Part shown: positions 1 to 5,428 of the stretch, in pieces | Layout of the letters: each line of letters opens with the position of its first letter | How positions within the stretch are numbered: position 1 is the first letter of the stretch | Source: Desulfuromonadales bacterium | Lineage (GTDB): Bacteria > Desulfobacterota > Desulfuromonadia > Desulfuromonadales > UBA2294 | Direction: 5' to 3' | Assembly (NCBI GenBank): GCA_030591795.1 | Contig: JAUVAJ010000141.1 | Span: forward strand, 1 to 5,428 | Length of the DNA stretch: 5,428 nt | The notes under the pieces: model-generated | The model's database searches: none | The model's input: only the letters and a program-made list of their open reading frames with translations | Told to the model about the DNA's origin: nothing | Position numbers and translations under genes: made by a program

Positions 1-1021
1 CAGCCCACTTCTCGCCATCTTCCAGCGAAATTCCCAGGGCATAATAACCGGCCCCATCTGGCTTGCGCGCCACAATCTCGCGAAACGCCAACTCTGCAAG
101 GTCGGGTTGCTGCTGCTGGAGTCGGATCAAGCCGATTTTGTGCAGGGCATCAAGATCATCGGGATTATTCTCGACGATCAGGTGCAATTGTTCAAGGGCC
201 TGTTCGAGTTGGTCACTGTCCAGATGTAAGCGAACCAGTTGATAGCGGACACGATTGCTGTCCGGAACCAGATCGAGATAACTGGAGTATAGAGCAACGG
301 CTTGTTCGGGTTGCGTGATCTGCAGATACAGGGAACCAAGCTCGATAGTTGCCTGTTCGTTCTCCGGGTCTATTTGCAACAGTGCACGATAGGCATCGAC
401 CGATAACAGGGGGAGATTGGACAAAAGATGAATCCGTGCCAGCGCCAGGTACGCATCGACATATTCAGGCGCTTCCTTGATCAATTGTTCAAGAATTGCA
501 ACGGCCTTGGCTGAGTCCTGATTACGGGCGTAAGCCAATGCCAGATGCAAGGAAATTTTCTGATCGTCTGGTTGCAGTCGTTGCGCGGCAATTAAAGAGT
601 CAATAGCCGCAGCATGGTCACCGCTGGCGGTCTGGATCTCGGAGAGCGTCAGGTACGCATCAAGCAACTCCGGGTCGCGGACCAATGTATCCTCCAGAGC
701 CCTTTTGGCCAACTCCAACTGACCCAGATGTAGATGAATCTCAGCTTTGGACATGTACAGAAAAGCGGAGTCCTGGTCAATTTCAATCGCCTGCTCAATC
801 GCTTCGAGGCTCCCTGCGAAGTCACCATCAATACTCAGTAGATGCGCCCGGGCAAAAGCTTCCATTGCCGCTGATTCAGGATCAATCTCGCTAACCACTA
901 CATCATATTCGGCGGACACATCAGAACGTGCTGCCGGCGCACAAGAGGTAATGCCGATCAGAATCAGACCAAAAACAAGAACTGAAACGATTAATTTATA
1001 GCCACATAACATAAGCCGCAT
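1..1021 (-). CDS. TPR-repeat lipoprotein, N-terminal 340 residues (3' end beyond window)
   Basis: The minus strand is open from an ATG at 1021 to the window edge. Residues 1-26 form a lipoprotein signal peptide with a hydrophobic core (about 10-24) and an I-T-S-C lipobox; Cys27 would be the lipidated residue. Ala at +2 gives no inner-membrane retention signal under the E. coli rule, so outer-membrane anchoring is inferred. After a short linker come eight uninterrupted 34-residue TPR units (about 53-86, 87-120, 121-154, 155-188, 189-222, 223-256, 257-290, 291-324) and part of a ninth, each with typical small/aromatic positions and many ending in a D-P-E or P-D-D turn. TPR arrays are protein-binding scaffolds; the partner is unknown. 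A GGAGA Shine-Dalgarno lies 9 nt upstream of the chosen ATG; Met4 (1012) is a weaker alternative. It could belong to a TPR lipoprotein family used in polysaccharide or PEP-CTERM export, but nothing seen here proves that. It is divergent from the signalling operon. Confidence 0.88.
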   Translation of the reverse strand, partial: MRLMLCGYKLIVSVLVFGLILIGITSCAPAARSDVSAEYDVVVSEIDPESAAMEAFARAHLLSIDGDFAGSLEAIEQAIEIDQDSAFLYMSKAEIHLHLGQLELAKRALEDTLVRDPELLDAYLTLSEIQTASGDHAAAIDSLIAAQRLQPDDQKISLHLALAYARNQDSAKAVAILEQLIKEAPEYVDAYLALARIHLLSNLPLLSVDAYRALLQIDPENEQATIELGSLYLQITQPEQAVALYSSYLDLVPDSNRVRYQLVRLHLDSDQLEQALEQLHLIVENNPDDLDALHKIGLIRLQQQQPDLAELAFREIVARKPDGAGYYALGISLEDGEKWA

Positions 1022-1089
1022 TAAAGAATTTCTCCGGCGTGTAAAAATGAAAAAAAAGCTAGACAAAACATACAATTAACAACGATATT

Positions 1090-1118
1090 AAGCTAGCATA
1101 CAGGTTGGTTAACGTCAA
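1090..1118 (-). promoter_or_regulatory. Candidate promoter for the TPR lipoprotein gene
   Basis: On the minus strand, TTGACG (1118-1113, five of six matches to the sigma-70 -35 box) is followed after 17 bp by TAGCTT (1095-1090). The -10 box is poor (three of six) but is preceded by TG one base upstream, an extended -10 arrangement that can compensate. The implied transcript would have a leader of about 60 nt containing a T-rich stretch before the GGAGA ribosome site. This was identified by eye only. Confidence 0.35.
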
Positions 1119-1151
1119 TCCATTCTCCATATACGTGATTCACACACAATA

Positions 1152-1180
1152 GCGACAGGTAAGACTCTATTTATTATACT
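1152..1180 (+). promoter_or_regulatory. Candidate promoter for the signalling operon
   Basis: TATACT (1175-1180) is a good sigma-70 -10 box. Seventeen bp upstream is GCGACA (1152-1157), which matches the -35 consensus at four of six positions. Transcription would start near 1187, about 50 nt before the TTG start codon. A second TATACT at 1197-1202 has no acceptable -35 partner. An alternative-sigma promoter, possible if the circuit controls its own expression, cannot be excluded. Confidence 0.4.
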
Positions 1181-1222
1181 TTCAGTAATAACTTGGTATA
1201 CTTAACGGGTCTAGACGTGATG

Positions 1223-1239
1223 AGGAGTCGACCGATTTG
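1223..1239 (+). promoter_or_regulatory. Ribosome binding site supporting a TTG start
   Basis: AGGAG (1223-1227) lies 9 nt before TTG at 1237-1239, a near-ideal distance, and no in-frame ATG or GTG offers a better choice. The ATG at 1220 is in another frame and stops after six codons, at a TGA (1238-1240) that overlaps the TTG. Confidence 0.75.
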
Positions 1240-1506
1240 AAACGTATTGACGAAAAATCGACGCTGGTTCGTATCAAGGAAGGTTGGGGTGCATTCTGTC
1301 TCCTCGGCGTCATCATGCTGAACTACCCCTTTATCCATATTTTCAACAAACCACACGAGGTTGGTTTCGGCTTCCCGTTGATGGTGCTCTATCTGTTTAT
1401 CGGCTGGCCGATTTCAATCTTTGTTATTTACCTTTTCTCTCGCTATCTGGTACACCCCGATGTAGCCGGTCAATCTGACGATGAGACCGACGGAGAGTCA
1501 GAGTAA
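1237..1506 (+). CDS. Small two-helix membrane protein paired with the transporter-sensor
   Basis: This 89-residue protein has a charged, probably cytosolic N-terminus (1-15), a first hydrophobic segment (about 17-36, containing an N-Y-P-F motif), a short loop with K-P-H-E, a second hydrophobic segment (about 44-72, rich in aromatics, with G-W-P at 56-58), and an acidic C-terminal tail (79-89). Its start is TTG with AGGAG 9 nt upstream. Its TAA stop directly abuts the ATG of the transporter-sensor, which implies translational coupling and equal production. Small membrane ORFs sit in the same place before CbrA-type SSS histidine kinases (CbrX in Pseudomonas), and unrelated small subunits accompany some SSS transporters. 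A role as assembly partner or accessory subunit of the downstream protein is inferred from position and topology; no enzymatic motif is visible. An in-frame shadow is unlikely given the ribosome site and the membrane-like composition. Confidence 0.82.
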   Translation: MKRIDEKSTLVRIKEGWGAFCLLGVIMLNYPFIHIFNKPHEVGFGFPLMVLYLFIGWPISIFVIYLFSRYLVHPDVAGQSDDETDGESE

Positions 1507-1509
1507 ATG
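1492..1509 (+). promoter_or_regulatory. Stop-start junction (TAAATG) with internal Shine-Dalgarno
   Basis: The TAA of the small membrane protein (1504-1506) is followed with no gap by ATG (1507-1509). GGAG (1492-1495), or the overlapping GAG (1495-1497), inside the upstream coding end can serve as ribosome site at 11 or 9 nt. This arrangement favours re-initiation by the same ribosome. Confidence 0.75.
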
Positions 1510-4500
1510 TCAGTTACCGTCGTTGTATTGATAAGTTTTCTCTATGTCGGGCTGCTGTTTGCTGTCGCATATTATGCAGACTACTGCCGCAAACAAAATC
1601 GCAGCATCATCTCCAATCCACATGTTTATTCGTTATCATTTGCCGTCTACCTCTCCTCATGGACTTTTTTTGGTAGTGTCGGGCGAGCCGCAACCCACGG
1701 CCTCGATTTTCTGCCGATCTACCTCGGCCCGACCCTGATCGCATTCACCTGGTTGTTTCTGCTGCGCAAAATAATCCGGGTCAGCAAGGAACAAAACATC
1801 GTCAGCATTGCTGACTTTATTTCCAGCCGCTACGGCAAATCGCAAATACTCGGCGGTCTGGTAACCATGTTTGCCGTCATCGGCATCATGCCGTACATTG
1901 CCTTACAGCTTAAAGCGGTTGCCCGCACCTTTGACAACTTGACCCAGGTTGACCCGAGTCAACAGCACTGGGTTGACATGATCCTCTCGCAAATTCCGTT
2001 TATCGATACAGCCTTTGTCGTCGCCCTGCTCCTCGGCCTGTTTGCCGTCCTGTTCGGCGCCCGGCATCTTGATACTACCGAGCGCCATGAAGGGTTGGTC
2101 GCGGCTATCGCGCTGGAAGCGGTCGTCAAGCTGGTTGCCTTTGTCGCCGTCGGTATATTTGTTACCTATGGTCTTTTTGACGGGTTCAGTGACATCTTCG
2201 CGCAGTTCAGAACACAATTTCCCGACCGGGAGTATCTGCTTTATCTCGACCCGGACCACACCACTTACGTTCGCTGGTTTACGCTCATTTTTATCTCGAT
2301 GATGGCCTTTATGTTTCTGCCACGTCAGTTCCATATCATGGTCATAGAAAATGCAAATCTGGATCATGTAAAAAGCGCCATGTGGCGCTTTCCGGCCTAC
2401 ATGTTCGTTATCAACCTGTTTGTTATCCCGATTGCTCTCGGTGGCTTGATTCTCTACCAGGGAGACACTAGCAACGCAGATTATTTTGTGCTCAATATCC
2501 CGCTTGATGCCGGCAACAGCTGGCTGGCGCTGGTTGCTTTTCTCGGCGGCTTTTCAGCCTCTGCCGGCATGGTCATGGTCTCCTCGGTAGCGCTGTCGAC
2601 CATGATCCTCAACCACCTTGTTATGCCGGTAATCCTTAAACTGGATCTGGCAAAAACCGGGGTTTCAAGGCTCCTGATCAATTTAAAACGGGTCGGGATT
2701 TTTGTCGTTGTCTTCCTCGGTTATGTTTATTACAAGTTCCTTGGTGAATCTTCCGCACTGGTCAACATCGGCCTGATCTCGTTCATGGCCGCAGCCCAGT
2801 TCGCGCCGCCGCTGATTGGCGGTTTGTATTGGCGACGCGCAACCCGGCACGGGGCGTCTATCGGTCTGTTATGCGGATTCGTCCTCTGGTTCTACACGCT
2901 GCTGCTCCCGTCTTTTATCAATGCCGGTTGGTTGCAACAGAGTATCCTTGATGAGGGTCTGTTCGGCATCGGGTTGCTCAAACCGTTGGCACTGTTCGGT
3001 TTATCCGGCTTTGATATATGGTCGCACTCTCTCTTCTGGACCATGTTTGCCAACATTGGCGGCTTCGTTTTATTCTCGCTGGTAAAGTCGCCGACTGCTG
3101 ACGAAATTGAACAAAGCGACAAGTTTGTCAGCGCACCCGGCGAGCAGATTATTGCTGCTGGCTATGAGCGGATCAGCCGTTCGCCTTCGGTTATGGAGTT
3201 TGTCGAGCTGATGTCAAAGTTCATCGGGGAGAAACAAGCCCATCTGGCAATATCCGATTATCTTGGCGATCGTATTATTGATCAGAGAGGCAGCCTGTCT
3301 GAATTCGAACTTCCTGAGCTGAAGCGATTCACCGAACGAACTCTGGCCGGTTCGGTCGGCGCGGCACCGGCCCGGATCATCATTGAAAACTATCTGGAAA
3401 CCCGTGGCAGTCAGATGGAAGATGTGTTCGATATCTTCGGTTCGGTCACACTCAGCCGGGAATCAAGTCGTGAACAACTCGGCATTCTCTACGAATCAGC
3501 GCGTATTGTCGCCAGCGGACATGCTTTGCAAAAAATTCTGGACACAATTCTCAGTCTGTTGCAACAGCAGTTTAAGTTTGATCTCTGTGTTATCCGTATT
3601 CTTGACCCACAAACCTCAACCCTGGTTGTCGAAAGCCAACAGGGGATGTCTACCCATCATCTCGGCTCATCGGAGCGTGATCTTGACATGGAGACCTATA
3701 TCGGCGAAGCGTTCCTGACTAACCATGAGATGGTTATCAACGACACCGACTTCATGGAGAAAGAAATCTCCAGAAAAGTTGCCCAGGCCGAGGGGATAGC
3801 ATCATACGCACATACGCCAATCACGATTGAGGGCGAACCGATAGGAATTCTATCCGCCTACTCCAGGACTGCAAAAGGGATATTTACTACAGAATTCATT
3901 GAAATGTTCCACAATCTGGCCGGTCAAATAGGCGTTGCCTGGCGCAATGCCGAGCAGACCGAGAGCCTGATTGAGGCCCGGGAGCATGAACGTGAACTGA
4001 ATATAGCTAAAGATATCCAGCTCAGCCTGCTCCCGACCAGCATGCCTGATGTCCCAGGCTATAAAACCGCCGGAATTTGCATACCGGCCAAACAGGTTGG
4101 AGGTGACTATTACGACCTGTTCATGCGTAGCGATGAACATTGTGATGCGGTTATCGCCGATGTCTCCGGGCATAATATCGGAGCTGCTTTAATCATGGCA
4201 GAGACCAGAACGCTGATTCAGGCAAGCAAGCGAAATCTGCAACCACCGGATGAACTGCTTTTCGATCTAAATAACTTCTTCTATGATGATCTGACCAGAA
4301 CAGAGCTGTTCATCTCCATGTTTTATTTGAGTATTGACTGCAAATCCCAGGTGATCACCTATGCCAATGCCGGACACAATCACCCCTTAATCTGGCGGAA
4401 AGCTGAACGTAAATGTGAGGAACTTGACGCAGAGGGCCTGATTCTCGGGGTTAAAAAAGATGTCAAGTTCGAACAGAAAACAACACAACTTACGCCGGGC

Positions 4501-4713
4501 GACATACTGCTTCTGTATACCGACGGTATTACCGAGGCGGAGCGAAGCGATAACGAGTTCTTTGGTGACGAGAGGCTGAAGTCTCTACTTGAAAGTTGTG
4601 CTGATTATACGCCGGCTGTAGCTATTGAAAAGATCCTGGAGCAGGTCAGGCTGTTTACCGGTGTGCACAATTTTCATGACGATATCTCGCTCGTCATAAT
4701 CAAGGCTGAATGA
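1507..4713 (+). CDS. Transporter-like sensor phosphatase: SSS/SLC5 - STAC - GAF - SpoIIE/RsbU-type PP2C
   Basis: This 1068-residue membrane signalling protein has four parts. Residues 1-526 form an SSS (sodium/solute symporter) domain with about 13 predicted hydrophobic helices; the S-W-T-F-F-G-S-V-G-R-A-A stretch (51-62), F-L-P-I-Y-L-G-P (68-75) and S-I-A-D-F-I-S-S-R-Y-G-K (100-111) match the transporter part of CbrA-like kinases. Residues about 541-632 look like a STAC domain, with the hallmark T-E-R-x-L-A-G-S-V-G-A-A-x-A-R (609-623). Residues about 659-815 form a GAF sensory domain, followed by a helical linker (about 815-838). Residues about 834-1066 are a SpoIIE/RsbU PP2C phosphatase with A-K-D-I-Q-x-S-L-L-P (834-843), V-G-G-D-Y-Y-D (864-870), A-D-V-S-G-H (884-889), A-N-A-G-H-N (953-958), Y-T-D-G-I-T-E (1004-1010) and H-D-D (1057-1059). 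The expected metal-binding aspartates (867, 885, 1006, 1058/1059) are present, so it should be active. There is no histidine kinase domain. The inferred role is to sense or transport a small solute, perhaps an amino acid as in CbrA, and dephosphorylate the downstream STAS protein. Confidence 0.93.
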   Translation: MSVTVVVLISFLYVGLLFAVAYYADYCRKQNRSIISNPHVYSLSFAVYLSSWTFFGSVGRAATHGLDFLPIYLGPTLIAFTWLFLLRKIIRVSKEQNIVSIADFISSRYGKSQILGGLVTMFAVIGIMPYIALQLKAVARTFDNLTQVDPSQQHWVDMILSQIPFIDTAFVVALLLGLFAVLFGARHLDTTERHEGLVAAIALEAVVKLVAFVAVGIFVTYGLFDGFSDIFAQFRTQFPDREYLLYLDPDHTTYVRWFTLIFISMMAFMFLPRQFHIMVIENANLDHVKSAMWRFPAYMFVINLFVIPIALGGLILYQGDTSNADYFVLNIPLDAGNSWLALVAFLGGFSASAGMVMVSSVALSTMILNHLVMPVILKLDLAKTGVSRLLINLKRVGIFVVVFLGYVYYKFLGESSALVNIGLISFMAAAQFAPPLIGGLYWRRATRHGASIGLLCGFVLWFYTLLLPSFINAGWLQQSILDEGLFGIGLLKPLALFGLSGFDIWSHSLFWTMFANIGGFVLFSLVKSPTADEIEQSDKFVSAPGEQIIAAGYERISRSPSVMEFVELMSKFIGEKQAHLAISDYLGDRIIDQRGSLSEFELPELKRFTERTLAGSVGAAPARIIIENYLETRGSQMEDVFDIFGSVTLSRESSREQLGILYESARIVASGHALQKILDTILSLLQQQFKFDLCVIRILDPQTSTLVVESQQGMSTHHLGSSERDLDMETYIGEAFLTNHEMVINDTDFMEKEISRKVAQAEGIASYAHTPITIEGEPIGILSAYSRTAKGIFTTEFIEMFHNLAGQIGVAWRNAEQTESLIEAREHERELNIAKDIQLSLLPTSMPDVPGYKTAGICIPAKQVGGDYYDLFMRSDEHCDAVIADVSGHNIGAALIMAETRTLIQASKRNLQPPDELLFDLNNFFYDDLTRTELFISMFYLSIDCKSQVITYANAGHNHPLIWRKAERKCEELDAEGLILGVKKDVKFEQKTTQLTPGDILLLYTDGITEAERSDNEFFGDERLKSLLESCADYTPAVAIEKILEQVRLFTGVHNFHDDISLVIIKAE

Positions 4714-4767
4714 CAAAATCTATGATAGACTTTAGTAAATTTGACACAAACAAAATCAGAGTTGAAC

Positions 4768-4782
4768 TTGGAGGCATAAATG
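4768..4782 (+). promoter_or_regulatory. Strong Shine-Dalgarno for the STAS gene
   Basis: GGAGG (4770-4774) is the strongest ribosome site in the window and lies 5 nt before ATG at 4780. It contrasts with the weak site before the following kinase gene, which suggests the antagonist is made in excess of the kinase. Confidence 0.75.
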
Positions 4783-5121
4783 AACACACAGGTTAGCGAC
4801 AAAGGCGTAGCCGTTCTTATCGAAGTTAATGAAGATCGTCTCGATGCGCACAACAGCGGGGAACTAAAAACGCAGATGCTTACTTTCTTTGACGAAGGTA
4901 AAAACAATCTGGTTATCGACCTGAAAGCGGTGCGTTTTGTCGATTCTTCCGGACTGGGTTCTCTGGTTTCCGGATTTAAAAATGCCAGCGCCAGAAACGG
5001 CAATTTAAAACTTTGCGGTCTGCAGCCTCAGGTCAGATCAATGTTTGAACTTACGCGCCTGCATCGGGTTTTTGAGATTTTCCCCGACGCGGACGAAGCA
5101 TTGGCGAGTTTCCAATCTTAG
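4780..5121 (+). CDS. STAS-domain anti-sigma-factor antagonist (RsbV/SpoIIAA type)
   Basis: This 113-residue protein is a single STAS domain of the usual size for stand-alone antagonists. The core shows a beta strand (V-A-V-L-I-E-V, 10-16), the L-D-A-H-N-S-G/E-L-K segment (21-30), the strand L-V-I-D-L (43-47) and the signature V-D-S-S-G-L-G-S-L (54-62). By alignment with RsbV and SpoIIAA, Ser56, the first serine after Asp55, is the expected phosphorylation site. The C-terminal half (C-G-L-Q-P-Q-V-R, then F-E-L-T-R-L, then F-x-I-F-P-D) is typical of the family. In partner switching the unphosphorylated form binds the GHKL kinase/anti-sigma factor and frees its target; the kinase phosphorylates it and a PP2C phosphatase reverses this. 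It lies 66 bp after the phosphatase gene and 17 bp before the kinase gene, so it is very likely the substrate of both. The start is fixed by the GGAGG site. Confidence 0.95.
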   Translation: MNTQVSDKGVAVLIEVNEDRLDAHNSGELKTQMLTFFDEGKNNLVIDLKAVRFVDSSGLGSLVSGFKNASARNGNLKLCGLQPQVRSMFELTRLHRVFEIFPDADEALASFQS

Positions 5122-5138
5122 ATTTAGCAGAGTCATTT

Positions 5139-5428
5139 ATGGCAGAAAACTTTGAAATAGACATCAAGGTTCCGAACAAAACCCGCTACCTGGCCCTAAT
5201 CGGCAGGATTGGTGAGGATATCGCGCGGACGCTCAAGGATTATCAAGGTGACCGATCCGATCTGGCATATCAGGTTAATCTGGTGTTAACCGAATCTATG
5301 ACCAATGCTATTCTGCATGCTCCGACTGATACAGATGATAATCGTCAGATCCACATAAATATCGCAATAATCAACGACAATCTGCATATCAAGGTTTACG
5401 ATCAGGGGAAAGGTTTTGATCTCGACTC
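5139..5428 (+). CDS. GHKL serine kinase / anti-sigma factor (RsbW/SpoIIAB type), N-terminal part
   Basis: Ninety-six codons are visible from ATG at 5139 before the window ends; the family is usually 130-160 residues, so roughly two thirds is present. The N-terminus (I-K-V-P-N-K-T-R-Y-L, 9-18) is the common opening of these proteins. The N box L-T-E-S-M-T-N-A-I-L-H-A (50-61) carries Glu52 and Asn56, the expected catalytic base and Mg-ATP ligand. The G1 box V-Y-D-Q-G-K-G-F-D (86-94) carries Asp88, Gly90 and Gly92 for adenine binding. An asparagine- and aspartate-rich loop (64-70) lies between them. Its expected job is to phosphorylate the STAS protein upstream and to sequester a sigma factor or other target. 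The G2 box and the C-terminus, which would separate an anti-sigma factor from a pure switch kinase, are outside the window. The ribosome site (GCAGAG, 5127-5132, 6 nt spacing) is weak. Confidence 0.9.
   Translation, partial: MAENFEIDIKVPNKTRYLALIGRIGEDIARTLKDYQGDRSDLAYQVNLVLTESMTNAILHAPTDTDDNRQIHINIAIINDNLHIKVYDQGKGFDLD

Larger units (their letters stand above)
1022..1236. promoter_or_regulatory. AT-rich divergent intergenic region
   Basis: This 215-bp gap separates the leftward TPR lipoprotein gene from the rightward signalling operon and must contain both start signals unless transcription enters from elsewhere. It is visibly richer in A and T than the flanking genes. It holds weak promoter candidates in both directions, a repeated TATACTT heptamer (1175-1181 and 1197-1203), and a short perfect inverted repeat GTGA-T-TCAC (1135-1143). 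No RNA gene, credible sigma-54 element or strong terminator was seen. Confidence 0.7.

Noticed and set aside
1051..1097. Attenuator-like hairpin before a T-run in the TPR gene leader (GCTAG/CTAGC arms on the minus strand)
   Set aside because: The stem is only 5 bp with a loop of about 30 nt, too weak to be credible.
1903..2367. 154-codon open frame on the minus strand inside the transporter domain
   Set aside because: It is antisense to a well-supported coding region, its composition shows no recognisable domain, and it fits the pattern of a shadow frame.
1507..3084. Annotation of the large gene simply as a sodium/solute symporter
   Set aside because: The transporter domain covers only about half of the ORF; the remaining 540 residues carry STAC, GAF and an intact PP2C, with no stop or frameshift between them.
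3850..4173. 107-codon minus-strand frame opposite the GAF/PP2C region
   Set aside because: It is antisense to conserved catalytic motifs and has no domain or supported start.
3487..4713. Sensor histidine kinase output, as expected for a CbrA-like protein
   Set aside because: No DHp histidine motif or GHKL N/G boxes are present after the GAF domain; the C-terminal motifs (GGD-YYD, ADVSGH, YTDGITE, HDD) are those of SpoIIE/RsbU phosphatases.
4721..4769. Internal promoter for the STAS gene (TATGAT at 4721-4726, or TTGACA at 4741-4746)
   Set aside because: TATGAT has no -35 box at 16-18 bp, and TTGACA has no acceptable -10 box at 16-18 bp and would start transcription almost at the start codon.
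4714..4779. Transcription terminator between the phosphatase and STAS genes
   Set aside because: The 66-bp gap has no stable GC-rich stem followed by a T-run, so read-through within an operon is more likely.
4674..5003. 109-codon minus-strand frame spanning the gap between the phosphatase and STAS genes
   Set aside because: It overlaps two clear genes antisense, including the STAS signature, and has no protein-like features.

Overview
The window looks like chromosomal DNA of a Gram-negative bacterium of moderate GC content. It encodes an outer-membrane-type lipoprotein and signalling proteins of a style common in Desulfuromonadales/Geobacter-like Desulfobacterota. The taxonomic placement is inference from gene style only; a gammaproteobacterial origin is not excluded.

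Layout. Positions 1-1021 (minus strand) hold the 5' part of a lipoprotein gene made of back-to-back 34-residue TPR repeats; it runs off the left edge. An AT-rich divergent intergenic region (1022-1236) carries weak promoter candidates for both directions. Reading rightward is a compact operon: a TTG-started 89-residue two-helix membrane protein (1237-1506); a 1068-residue protein joining a sodium/solute symporter (SSS/SLC5) domain, a STAC-like domain, a GAF domain and a SpoIIE/RsbU-type PP2C phosphatase (1507-4713); a 113-residue STAS anti-sigma-factor antagonist with an intact DSSG phosphorylation motif (4780-5121); and the start of a GHKL ATPase of the RsbW/SpoIIAB serine kinase type (from 5139, cut by the right edge).

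How it should work. The last three genes are the phosphatase, antagonist and kinase/anti-sigma parts of a partner-switching circuit (RsbU-RsbV-RsbW logic). The sensory end is not a usual PAS/HAMP receptor but a whole transporter-like domain closely resembling that of CbrA-type histidine kinases, with a small membrane protein translated just before it. The most interesting feature is therefore a transporter-receptor whose output appears to be Ser/Thr dephosphorylation of a STAS protein rather than a His-Asp phosphorelay. The substrate, the final target of the kinase and any link to the TPR lipoprotein cannot be seen in this window.
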